This document shows positions 54,307 to 62,339 of a DNA stretch of 64,000 nt, piece after piece. The stretch comes from Ferrovibrio terrae. Its GTDB lineage: Bacteria > Pseudomonadota > Alphaproteobacteria > Ferrovibrionales > Ferrovibrionaceae. The DNA lies in NCBI RefSeq assembly GCF_007197755.1, contig NZ_CP041636.1:2206001-2270000 (forward strand), written 5' to 3'. Each line of letters starts with the position of its first letter. Position 1 is the first letter of the stretch. Position numbers and translations under genes: made by a program. The notes beneath the pieces were generated by a model. The model saw only the letters and a program-made list of their open reading frames with translations. It did not search any database and was not told the DNA's origin.

Positions 54307-55019
54307 TACAGCCCCATATAGGCCTGTCGCACGCGATCGTCATGCAGCAGGTCCTGCCCGCTGCCCTGCATCACGATGCGGCCGTTCTCCAGCACATAGG
54401 CATGGTCCGCCAGCTTCAGCGACACCGCGACATTCTGCTCAACGAGAATGACGGTCAGGCCGCGTTTCTCGTGCAGCAGCCTGATGATGCGGAACACCTC
54501 CTGCACCACGGCAGGGGCAAGACCGAGCGACGGCTCGTCGAACATGATCAGGTCTGGCTGGCCCATCAGGCAGCGGCCAATCGCCAGCATCTGCTGTTCG
54601 CCGCCCGACATGGTGCCGGCCAGCTGGTCGCGCCGTTCGGCCAGACGCGGGAAGAGCTGGAACACTTCCTCCAGCGTCGCCTTTTCCTTGCCACGCGCAC
54701 GCGGCAGCAACGCGCCCATTTCCAGATTCTCCATCACACTGAGCGAAGGGAAAATCTGGCGGCCTTCCGCCACCTGGCCGATGCCGAGGTTACAGACTTT
54801 ATAGCTGGGCAGTCCGCCGATCTGCGCGCCCTTGTAGCTGATCTGGCCGCGTCGCGGCGTCTCGATGCCGGCGATGGTGCGGATCAGCGTCGACTTGCCG
54901 GCGCCATTGGCGCCGACGATGGCGACGATGCTGCCCTGCGGCACTTCCAGCGACACGCCATCCAGCGCCTGCGCATCACCGTAGAAAACATCGAGGTCTT
55001 TCAGGACGAGGCTGCTCAT
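54306..55019 (-). CDS. livF: ABC transporter ATPase LivF (second operon)
   Basis: A 237-residue ATPase: Walker A IVGANGAGKSTLIRTIAG, signature MSGGEQQMLAIGRCL, Walker B LIMFDEPSLGLAPAVVQEVF. It is the last gene of a marR-SBP-livHMGF operon. Its ATG at 55019 overlaps the livG stop (ATGA). Confidence 0.94.
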   Translation of the reverse strand: MSSLVLKDLDVFYGDAQALDGVSLEVPQGSIVAIVGANGAGKSTLIRTIAGIETPRRGQISYKGAQIGGLPSYKVCNLGIGQVAEGRQIFPSLSVMENLEMGALLPRARGKEKATLEEVFQLFPRLAERRDQLAGTMSGGEQQMLAIGRCLMGQPDLIMFDEPSLGLAPAVVQEVFRIIRLLHEKRGLTVILVEQNVAVSLKLADHAYVLENGRIVMQGSGQDLLHDDRVRQAYMGL

Positions 55020-55747
55020 ACCTCGGCCTCCTCGCCCAGATAGCATTCCAGCACGGCCGGGTCGCGCACCACCTGCTCCGGTGCGCCATCGGCGATCACC
55101 TGGCCATGATGCAGCACCACCACATGCTGCGACAGCGCCATCACAGCGCGCATCACATGCTCGATCAGCAGAATAGTCAGCCCCTTGCGGTTCAGGTCGC
55201 GGAACACCGCCACCATCTGGTCGGTCTCGGTCGGGCGCAGGCCCGCCATCACTTCATCCAGCAGCAGCAGCTTCGGATCGGTGGCGAGTGCGCGCGCCAC
55301 TTCCAGCCGTTTGCGTTCGGGCAGCGTCAGCTGCGCGGCCGGCTGGTCGCGCTTGTCGAGCATGCCGAGCTGGTCGAGCACGCCCTCGGCTTTCTTGCGC
55401 GCCGCGCGCGTGCTGGTCTCGTTGCGCAGCGCGCCGACGATCACGTTTTCCAGCGCGGTGAGTTCCTTGAAGGGCTTCACGATCTGGAAGGTGCGCCCGA
55501 TGCCGGCGTGGCATATCTGGTCAGGCCGAAGCCCCGCGATGCTGCGGTCGCCGAACATGATGCTGCCTTCGTCGGGATTGAACACGCCGGCGATCATGTT
55601 GAAGCAGGTGGTCTTGCCGGCACCGTTCGGGCCGATCAGGCTGACGATGCCGCCTTGCGGCACGGTCAGGCTGGCCTGGTTCACCGCGCGCAGGCCGCGA
55701 AAGCTTTTCGAGATGCCGGTGACGGCAAGCAGCGGCGTCGCGCTCAT
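55016..55747 (-). CDS. livG: ABC transporter ATPase LivG (second operon)
   Basis: A 243-residue ATPase: Walker A LIGPNGAGKTTCFNMIAG, the LivG-type signature LTLPERKRLEVARALAT and Walker B LLLLDEVMAGLRPTETDQMV, where the usual Pro after Glu is Val. The start at 55747 overlaps the livM stop by four bases; the longer frame to 55807 lies inside livM. Confidence 0.94.
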   Translation of the reverse strand: MSATPLLAVTGISKSFRGLRAVNQASLTVPQGGIVSLIGPNGAGKTTCFNMIAGVFNPDEGSIMFGDRSIAGLRPDQICHAGIGRTFQIVKPFKELTALENVIVGALRNETSTRAARKKAEGVLDQLGMLDKRDQPAAQLTLPERKRLEVARALATDPKLLLLDEVMAGLRPTETDQMVAVFRDLNRKGLTILLIEHVMRAVMALSQHVVVLHHGQVIADGAPEQVVRDPAVLECYLGEEAEV

Positions 55748-56745
55748 GAGCGGTCCTCCAGCTTCAGCCATTTGCGCAGGGGCGGCCAGATGCCGTTCGG
55801 CAGCCACATCACCACGGCCAGCAGGCAGAAGCCGTAGAAGAGCAGCTTCACGCCCGGCAGTTCATAACCCAGCGCCACCATGATGTCGTTGAGTGCCTCG
55901 GCCAAAGCGGTCAGCACGAAGGCGCCGAGAATAGGTCCGAACAGCGAGCCGACGCCGCCGATGATGGGCCCCAGGATCAGTTCGATCGAGCGGTTCATGC
56001 TGAAAATCTGCTCGGGGAACAGGTTGTTGTAATAGAAGGCGAAGAACACGCCGCTGAGCGCGGTCATGCCGGACGAGATCGCCACAGCGATCATCTTGTA
56101 GCGGAAGATGTTGATGCCCAGCGTCTGCGCGGCCTCAGGCTCCTCGCGGATCGCCAGCCAGTAATAGCCGATGCGGCCGGTCAGCAGCCAGCGGCAGAAA
56201 ATGAAGGCCAGCACGGTGATGGCGAGCAGAATGTAATAGAACATCATCGGCGAGCCGCGCAGGTTGAGCGGATCGTTCATGCTGTACTGCGTCACCGGCA
56301 GGAAGAAGCCGCCCGAGCCGTTCACCCACATGAAGTGATCGAAGCCGACGCGGGTGAATTCGGCAAAGGCGATGGTCAGCAGGGCGAAATACACGCCGCC
56401 GATGCCGAAGCGGAAGGCGAGGAAGCCGATCACCAGGCCGGCGGCCATGCTGATGATGATGGCGATCCAGACGCCCACCCATGGCCCGATGCCGAAATGC
56501 ACATAGAGCGCGGCCGCGGTATAGGCGCCGAGGCCGACATAGAGCGAATGGCCGAGGCTGAGCTGGCCGGCGAAACCCATCATCACGTTCCAGGCCTGGC
56601 CGGTGTAGGCGAAATACAGCACTAGGATCAGCACCGACAGGATGTAGTTGCCGACGAACAGCGGCGCGACCAGCAGGAAGGCCAAGAGCAGGCCGAGCAG
56701 GACCAGGGCGCGCTTCGGCACGCCATCGAGCAGACGCGCGATCAT
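55744..56745 (-). CDS. livM: ABC transporter permease LivM (second operon)
   Basis: A 333-residue permease with about nine helices. WNVMMGFAGQLSLGHSLYVG is the conserved LivM motif and YYWLAIREEPEAAQTLGINI is the coupling loop. It pairs with LivH, which it overlaps by four bases. Confidence 0.94.
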   Translation of the reverse strand: MIARLLDGVPKRALVLLGLLLAFLLVAPLFVGNYILSVLILVLYFAYTGQAWNVMMGFAGQLSLGHSLYVGLGAYTAAALYVHFGIGPWVGVWIAIIISMAAGLVIGFLAFRFGIGGVYFALLTIAFAEFTRVGFDHFMWVNGSGGFFLPVTQYSMNDPLNLRGSPMMFYYILLAITVLAFIFCRWLLTGRIGYYWLAIREEPEAAQTLGINIFRYKMIAVAISSGMTALSGVFFAFYYNNLFPEQIFSMNRSIELILGPIIGGVGSLFGPILGAFVLTALAEALNDIMVALGYELPGVKLLFYGFCLLAVVMWLPNGIWPPLRKWLKLEDRS

Positions 56746-57611
56746 GCCTTGCGCCCCAAGAGGCCCTGGGGCCGGAACAGAAGAACCAGAATGAGGATGG
56801 CGACGCCGAACATGGTTTTGGCCGAGGGTGCGAAGAACAGGCCGGACATGGCTTCCGACAGGCCGATCAGCACACCGCCGAGCAGCGCGCCGGGCATCGA
56901 ACCGAGGCCGCCGATAATGACGATGACGAAGGCCTGCAGGGTGAAGACGGGGCCAATGTTAGGCGTGGTGTCGATCAGCAGCGTCATCATTGCACCGGCG
57001 GCGCCGACGATGGCCGAGCCGATGCCGAAGGTGAGGGCATAGAGGTGTTTGATGTTGAGGCCGATCACCAGAGCGCCGAGATGATTGTCGGCGCAGGCGC
57101 GGATCGCCTTGCCAGTGCGGCTCAGCTTGAAGAAGGCAAACAGCCCGGAGGTAATCACCAGGGCCAGAACGGCGGTGATCACGCGCACCTTGTCGATCAG
57201 CAGCGGACCGACCTCGATGGAGTCGAGTGCATAATCGACCAGCACGTTGCGGGCATCGGGCCCGAAGATCATCAGCAGGCCGTTGACCATGATGATCGCC
57301 ACGGCGGCCAGCAGGATGAACTGGCTGTGTTCCGGGCGATTGATGAAGGGATTGATCAGCACCGACTGCATCGCATAGCCCAGCGCGAACAGCAGGACGG
57401 CAATCGGGATCATGGAAATCAGCGGGTCGATATTCCAGGCGCTGAAAGCGACGATCGCGGCATAAGACGCGATCGTCATCATCTCGCCATGGGCAAAATT
57501 GACCACGCGGACCACTCCGAAGATGACCGACAGGCCCAGGGCCATCAGGCCGTAAACCAGTCCGGTCAGGATGCCCTGTACGGCAACAGTCAGAATCAAA
57601 TCAGCAGGCAT
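56742..57611 (-). CDS. livH: ABC transporter permease LivH (second operon)
   Basis: A 289-residue permease with about eight helices. GLVYGLMALGLSVIFGVVRV with NFAHGEMMTIASY is the LivH start motif, and IRACADNHLGALVIGLNI is the coupling region. It lies 36 bp after the binding-protein gene. Confidence 0.94.
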   Translation of the reverse strand: MPADLILTVAVQGILTGLVYGLMALGLSVIFGVVRVVNFAHGEMMTIASYAAIVAFSAWNIDPLISMIPIAVLLFALGYAMQSVLINPFINRPEHSQFILLAAVAIIMVNGLLMIFGPDARNVLVDYALDSIEVGPLLIDKVRVITAVLALVITSGLFAFFKLSRTGKAIRACADNHLGALVIGLNIKHLYALTFGIGSAIVGAAGAMMTLLIDTTPNIGPVFTLQAFVIVIIGGLGSMPGALLGGVLIGLSEAMSGLFFAPSAKTMFGVAILILVLLFRPQGLLGRKA

Positions 57612-57647
57612 CGGTTTCTTCGTGTGGTCATGCGTGGGTTATGACGA

Positions 57648-58880
57648 TCAGGCCCGCTTCTGCCAGCTCGGCAGCGGCAGGGTCAGGTTGTCTTCCGCGA
57701 TGTCGAGCGGCAGCACAACCTTCGGGCGCTGGTCGAGATTCTGCAGCGTCACCGACTTGATGTTGACGTTCTGGCCCTTGGCATCGAACTGCAGCGGGCC
57801 GCCCGCCATCACATGATCGGTGATGTTGGTCTTGCGGATCGCATCGGCCAGCGCCGCACCCGCCGTGCTCTTGGCGGCGTTATGTGCCATGACGGCCACC
57901 ATGACGGCCTCGAAGGAGAAGCCGACGTTCAGTTCGAACAGTTCGCCCTTGTAGCTCTTGGTGAACTCGTCGAGTAACTTCTGCGTCATGCCTGAACGCG
58001 GGTTATACCAGGGCACATTGGTCAGCAGGTAGTTCGAGAACTTGCCCAGCGTCTTGTAGAACTGGCCTTCGTAGAAGCCCGGCGCGCCGGGGCTCATCAC
58101 GATCTTCGGTTCCCAGCGCTGTTTTACCATCTCGCGCACCATCAGGATGGCATCGTTCAGGCGCGTCACCGGCATCAGCAGTTCGGCGCCGGTCGCCTTC
58201 GCCTTGGCGATTTCGACCGACAGATCCTTGGCCTGCGGATCGTAGGAGATCGTCTCGACGATCTGGAATGGCAGGTTGAAGCGCGGCGCCATCGCCTTGA
58301 TCGCGCCGGCCATCGCCTGGCCGAAGGTATCGTTGACATGCATGAACACGGCGGTCTTCGGCGTGATGCCGCTCTTCTCGAACACGCCCTTCATCAGGTT
58401 CAGTCCGTCGCCGACCAGCATCGGCGCGGTCGGGAAGTTGCGGAACACGAACTTGTAGCCCTGTTCGGTGATCTGCGGCGCGGCGGCCACGTTGATGATA
58501 TAGGGCACGCCCTTCTGCTCGGCGACCTGGGCGATGGCGGCGGACTGGCCGCTGTCAAAGGCGCCGATCAGCACATTGGCGCCGTCGTTGATCAGCTTTT
58601 CGGCGCGGGCACGCGCGACGTCGACATTCGACTCGGTGTCGGCGTTCATGATCTCGACATCGGCCTTGATGCCAATCTGCTGCAGCACTTTCGGCGCCAG
58701 ATCGATGCCGCGCTGGCAGGCGATGCCGAGCTGGGCCTGGAAGCCCGAACGCGGATGGATCGAGCCGATCTTCAGTTTGCCGGTCTGCGCCTTCACGATG
58801 TTGAAGGGCGCGGTGCCGGCGGCGAGTGCGACGCCGGCAGCAGATGCTGCAAACTGGCGGCGAGTAAGCTTGATGCTCAT
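57648..58880 (-). CDS. ABC transporter substrate-binding protein (Peripla_BP_6 family, second operon)
   Basis: A 410-residue exported protein. The signal LTRRQFAASAAGVALAAGTA has a twin-Arg motif (Tat type) and ends near KAQTG. The mature part begins LKIGSIHPRSGFQAQLGIAC and has the type I periplasmic-binding fold (YIINVAAAPQITEQGYKFVF, VFMHVNDTFGQAMAGAIKAM). GGAGG precedes the ATG by eight bases. The solute is unknown; relatives bind branched-chain amino acids, aromatic acids or amides. Confidence 0.9.
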   Translation of the reverse strand: MSIKLTRRQFAASAAGVALAAGTAPFNIVKAQTGKLKIGSIHPRSGFQAQLGIACQRGIDLAPKVLQQIGIKADVEIMNADTESNVDVARARAEKLINDGANVLIGAFDSGQSAAIAQVAEQKGVPYIINVAAAPQITEQGYKFVFRNFPTAPMLVGDGLNLMKGVFEKSGITPKTAVFMHVNDTFGQAMAGAIKAMAPRFNLPFQIVETISYDPQAKDLSVEIAKAKATGAELLMPVTRLNDAILMVREMVKQRWEPKIVMSPGAPGFYEGQFYKTLGKFSNYLLTNVPWYNPRSGMTQKLLDEFTKSYKGELFELNVGFSFEAVMVAVMAHNAAKSTAGAALADAIRKTNITDHVMAGGPLQFDAKGQNVNIKSVTLQNLDQRPKVVLPLDIAEDNLTLPLPSWQKRA

Positions 58881-58909
58881 GATTTCCTCCGTTTTTTATC
58901 CATTGTGAC

Positions 58910-59548
58910 TCAGGACAGGGATGCGCGCCGTCCGGCAGGGACGGCGCGTTTGGTACGCGATGCTACTGGATCGTCGTCGACGGCGGATAGCCTTGCGGCT
59001 GGCTGGCCGCCCTGCGCGCGACGCTCTTCGGCGATCGGGGTGGGGGCGGCGACGAATTTGTGCAGCAGCTGCATCAGGGTGCGATGCTCGTCCGGGCTCA
59101 GTGCCTGGTTGATCAGCATGTCATGCTGCTGGACCCGGGCGACGAATTCCGCCATGCGGCGGTCGCCGTCGGCGGTCAGGAACAGGCCATAGGCGCGGCG
59201 GTCATGTGGATCGGCGCGGCGTTCGACCAGGCCCAGCCGTTCCAGCCGGTCGGTCATGGTCATGGCGCCCGAACGCGCGACGCCGAGCGCTTCGCCCAGC
59301 CGGCTCTGCTGGATGCCGGGATTGCTCCGCACCAGCATCAACGCTGAAAACAGCGCCGGGCTGACGCCGGTATCGCCCATGCGGCCGTAGAAATCCTCCC
59401 AGACGCGCAGCTGCGCGAGGCGGAGCAGGTAGCCGACATGATCGGGCAGGGTGCCGTAATCGACCACGCTGGCGGCGCGGCGCTCCAGCTTGGGGCGCTC
59501 GGCCTTGGCTCCATTGCGGATCGCAGGACTGCGCAGGGGCGCTGGCAA
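58910..59548 (-). CDS. MarR-family transcriptional regulator, first gene of the second liv operon
   Basis: A 212-residue winged-helix protein. The HTH and wing read QQSRLGEALGVARSGAMTMT and DRLERLGLVERRADPHDRRA, with DRR in the wing. A TTG at 59548 with GGGAGG nine bases upstream is the best start; the longer frame to 59680 lacks conserved features. A 30-residue lead and a disordered C-terminal tail of about 45 residues (after APTPIAEERRAQ) make it longer than most MarR proteins. It is on the same strand as the transporter, 29 bp before the binding-protein gene, so it probably controls the operon in response to the solute. Confidence 0.85.
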   Translation of the reverse strand: MPAPLRSPAIRNGAKAERPKLERRAASVVDYGTLPDHVGYLLRLAQLRVWEDFYGRMGDTGVSPALFSALMLVRSNPGIQQSRLGEALGVARSGAMTMTDRLERLGLVERRADPHDRRAYGLFLTADGDRRMAEFVARVQQHDMLINQALSPDEHRTLMQLLHKFVAAPTPIAEERRAQGGQPAARLSAVDDDPVASRTKRAVPAGRRASLS

Positions 59549-59793
59549 GGTGACTGTCCTCCCCGGACATCTCTGACCACGGCTCTGGCGGCCGGGCGAA
59601 TTCTTGTGCGGCGGATTGTAGCGGGGAATAACAGTAATGCAAGCGAACGAATTTTCTGTCCGCAGGCGCCCAGGCGACACGGGGGCGATCCGGCCGGGTC
59701 AGTACAACAGGACTGGTCCCGTCACACCAGAGTCATGGCCGCGTATCAGACTGCGAATTGTCCGGTGCAGGGTGTACCGGTCCCAACTTGCCT

Positions 59794-59831
59794 GGCCGGT
59801 CTGGCTTCCCCGCCCTGACCGGCCTTTTTTT
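59794..59831 (+). terminator. Orphan plus-strand terminator
   Basis: An 8-bp stem GGCCGGTC / GACCGGCC with a 14-base loop and seven T residues. It points rightwards, but there is no recognised plus-strand gene before it; the flanking genes (receiver, marR) are both on the minus strand. The 296-bp gap 59549-59844 otherwise holds the marR promoter region. It may end a small RNA. Confidence 0.65.
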
Positions 59832-59844
59832 GGCACGTGGAGAT

Positions 59845-60444
59845 TTAAGCCGATTTGGGCGGCTTGCGGCGCTCATCGCCGCTGCGGCGGCTCGGCTTCT
59901 GGCGCCGTTCCTGTTCGGCCGGAAGCGGGGTTTCGGTCCGCCGTTCGGTGCGGCGGCGGTCAACCAGGCGGCGGCGGTCGGGACCGAGGAAGCCGGGACT
60001 GCGGATGAACTTGCGCGGCACCTGCAGCACATGCATCAGACGCAGCACCAGGCTTTCCATCGACAGCGGCTTGCGCACGATCTCGTTCACCCCGGCATCG
60101 CGCGCGGCCGCCACCAGGGCAGCATCGGGCGCGGTGGCCATCAGGATGATCGGCAGAGGATCGTTTTCGCGGCGCAGCCGGCGGGTCAGCGTCAGGCCGT
60201 CGCCGCCGGCAGCACCGCTGCCGGGCAGCTTGTGGTCCAGCAGCACCACGCTGGGGCGTTGCTCCACGATCTGGCGCATGGTTTCGGCCGAATTCGAGGC
60301 CAGCACGATGGACGGGAAGCCCATCCCGAGCAGCACATCGCGCAGCGTACGGCGCAGGCCGCGATCTCCCTCGGCCACCAGGATGGTGGAACGGCGGAAG
60401 GCGCTCGGGTCGATGCGGCGGCCTTTGGGTTCTTGGAACGTCAT
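59845..60444 (-). CDS. Single-domain receiver protein with basic GPDRRR tail
   Basis: A 199-residue response-regulator receiver without an output domain. D70 (SVVLLDHKLPGSG) is the phospho-acceptor, T104 (IILMATAP) and K125 (EIVRKPLS) are kept; the acidic pair is E25-G26-D27 (ILVAEGDRG). An insert GSGAAGGD follows the acceptor loop. The 50-residue C-terminal tail begins GPDRRRLVDRRRTERRT and is strongly basic, with repeated RR pairs, like the tail of the receiver at 48571-49068. The start is uncertain: ATG at 60444 is closest to the domain, ATG at 60489 and TTG at 60522 are alternatives. Confidence 0.85.
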   Translation of the reverse strand: MTFQEPKGRRIDPSAFRRSTILVAEGDRGLRRTLRDVLLGMGFPSIVLASNSAETMRQIVEQRPSVVLLDHKLPGSGAAGGDGLTLTRRLRRENDPLPIILMATAPDAALVAAARDAGVNEIVRKPLSMESLVLRLMHVLQVPRKFIRSPGFLGPDRRRLVDRRRTERRTETPLPAEQERRQKPSRRSGDERRKPPKSA

Positions 60445-60567
60445 GATCGCGGGACTCAAGGGATTAGATTCTTGAGCCTCGCCATTCATCGTTAAGGAAA
60501 GGTGTGCGCGCCGCAGTTTCAACCAAAAGGATGAGCTCTGCGGCGGCGCATTGCCACCGGAAGGATG

Positions 60568-60591
60568 TCAGTCGCGGAGCAGATCGTTGAT
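60568..60591 (-). pseudogene. Remnant of a second dapD 3' end
   Basis: Read on the minus strand, these 24 bases encode INDLLRD and a TGA stop, exactly the last seven residues of DapD. The functional dapD ends with the same residues and TAA at 60605-60628, only 13 bases upstream. The two copies differ at six bases, all synonymous. Residues before INDLLRD in the remnant (AGR) do not match. This is best read as the leftover end of a displaced or duplicated dapD. Confidence 0.75.
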
Positions 60592-60595
60592 CCTG

Positions 60596-60617
60596 CCTGC
60601 GCGATTAATCGCGCAGG
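60596..60617. repeat. Perfect 22-bp palindrome across the dapD stop codon
   Basis: CCTGCGCGATTAATCGCGCAGG is a perfect palindrome that covers the last codons and stop of dapD. It has no loop and no T-run, so it is not a typical terminator. It may be a by-product of the duplicated gene end or a protein-binding or recombination site. Confidence 0.6.
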
Positions 60618-61459
60618 AGATCATTAATGGATGTCTTTGAACGGGTCTGTGCATCCACGCGCTTAACGATCACGGCGCAGTACAGCGACGGGCCCGGTGT
60701 GCCGTCCGGCAGCGGCTTGCCCGGGATATTGCCCGAAACCACCACCGAATAGGCCGGCACGCGGCCGACGAAGACCTCGCCGGTGGCGCGGTCGATGATC
60801 TTGGTGCCGGCGCCAAGATAGACGCCCATCGACAACACGGCGCCTTCTTCCACGATCACGCCCTCCACCACTTCGGACCGCGCACCGATGAAGCAGTTAT
60901 CCTCGATGATCACCGGGTTGCCCTGCAGCGGTTCCAGCACGCCGCCGATGCCGACGCCGCCCGACAGATGCACGTTCTTGCCGATCTGCGCGCACGAGCC
61001 GACGGTGGCCCAGGTATCGACCATGGTGCCGCTGTCGACATAGGCGCCCAGGTTCACGAAGCTCGGCATCAGGATCACGCCCGGCGCCACATAAGAACCG
61101 CGGCGCGCCACGGCGCCCGGCACGGCGCGGAAGCCGGCGGCGCGGAAACGCTGCTCGTTCCAGCCGGCGAATTTCGACGGCACCTTGTCGAACCAGCTGG
61201 CGCCGCCCGGCGCGTCGCTGATCAGCATGTTGTCGGTCAGGCGGAAGCTCAGCAGTACGGCCTTCTTGGCCCACTGGTTCACGCTCCATTTGCCATCGGC
61301 CTTTTCGGCGACGCGCAGCTTGCCTTCGTCGAGCGCGTTCAGCGTGGCTTCGACCGCGTCGCGCACTTCGCCCTTGGTCTGGAAATTGACCTGGTCGCGC
61401 GCCTCCCAGGCGGCGTCGATCACGGGCTGGAGCTGCTTGGCGAGGGCGGCGTCGGTCAT
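60605..61459 (-). CDS. dapD: Tetrahydrodipicolinate N-succinyltransferase
   Basis: A 284-residue left-handed beta-helix transferase of the lysine/peptidoglycan pathway. It succinylates tetrahydrodipicolinate in the cytoplasm. The N-terminal domain ([17 protein letters not shown]) is followed by hexapeptide repeats: [85 protein letters not shown] lies eight to nine bases before the ATG at 61459. It ends [11 protein letters not shown]. The last codons are overlapped by a palindrome and followed by a second copy of the gene end. Confidence 0.96.
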   Translation of the reverse strand: MTDAALAKQLQPVIDAAWEARDQVNFQTKGEVRDAVEATLNALDEGKLRVAEKADGKWSVNQWAKKAVLLSFRLTDNMLISDAPGGASWFDKVPSKFAGWNEQRFRAAGFRAVPGAVARRGSYVAPGVILMPSFVNLGAYVDSGTMVDTWATVGSCAQIGKNVHLSGGVGIGGVLEPLQGNPVIIEDNCFIGARSEVVEGVIVEEGAVLSMGVYLGAGTKIIDRATGEVFVGRVPAYSVVVSGNIPGKPLPDGTPGPSLYCAVIVKRVDAQTRSKTSINDLLRD

Positions 61460-61542
61460 GGCGGAAATCCTTGCGAAATGCGGGTCTGCGAGATCGCGAG
61501 ACAATAGCCGGCAGGCTTTCCGAGTCAACCCGGAGAGGGTTT

Positions 61543-62259
61543 TTAGGCCGGCAAAGCGGCCAGGAACGCGGTCAGATCGGGGGCGGTGTAATGGATATGC
61601 GACTGGTCGTCGCCATCCGGCTTGGACCAGGCCGCCGCGGTCGGCACCCAGATCGTGGTCATGCCCAGTTCGGCGGCGGGTTTCAGGTTGCGCGCCATGT
61701 CTTCCACCATCACTGCGCCCATGGGCTCGACACCATGCGCCTTCAGCATCGCGCGATAGGGCGCGATCTCCGGTTTGGGCAGGTAGTCGGAAGCGACGAT
61801 ATCGAACACTGCCTCGAAATGGTGATGCACGCCGAGCTTGCGCATGATGCGTTCGGCATGCGCCACCGTGCCGTTGGTGTAGATCAGCTTGCGGCCGGGC
61901 AGGCGCTGCAGCTGCTCGGCCAGCGCGGGCATGGCGGCCACGACGCTCAGGTCGATGTCGTGCACATAATCCAGAAAGGCGACCGGATCGACGCCATGCT
62001 CCACCATCAGGCCGCGCAACGTCGTGCCGTGCGTCTGGAAGAAATACTTGCGCTTCTCGGCTGCTGCTGCTGCATCCAATGCGAAGGTGGTGGAGATGAA
62101 TTCGCCCATCCGCTGCTGCACCTGGTCAAACAGGGCGCATTCGGCGGGATAGAGCGTATTGTCCAGATCGAACACCCAGGTATGGGCATCGCGCAGGCTG
62201 GCACCCGATAGCGGAGCCGTGGCGGAAGTCTGGATGGGTGTGGATGGCCGGGAGATCAC
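61543..62259 (-). CDS. HAD-family pyrimidine 5'-nucleotidase-like phosphatase
   Basis: A 238-residue HAD hydrolase. The nucleophile motif is [20 protein letters not shown], which is specific to the SDT1/pyrimidine nucleotidase branch. Motif II is LIYTNGT, motif [14 protein letters not shown] and motif [20 protein letters not shown]. The likely reaction is dephosphorylation of UMP/CMP-type nucleotides. A 27-residue lead before the domain looks unstructured. It lies 83 bp upstream of dapD on the same strand; a dapD-side neighbour of this family is often seen in Alphaproteobacteria, by recollection only. Confidence 0.88.
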   Translation of the reverse strand: MISRPSTPIQTSATAPLSGASLRDAHTWVFDLDNTLYPAECALFDQVQQRMGEFISTTFALDAAAAAEKRKYFFQTHGTTLRGLMVEHGVDPVAFLDYVHDIDLSVVAAMPALAEQLQRLPGRKLIYTNGTVAHAERIMRKLGVHHHFEAVFDIVASDYLPKPEIAPYRAMLKAHGVEPMGAVMVEDMARNLKPAAELGMTTIWVPTAAAWSKPDGDDQSHIHYTAPDLTAFLAALPA

Positions 62260-62339
62260 GGTTTCGCAGCTTAGGGGCTTCCGGCTAAAATGGCGAGCAT
62301 CCGGGCGGTAAAGCCCGTCTGAAGGTTAGGGGTCACGCT

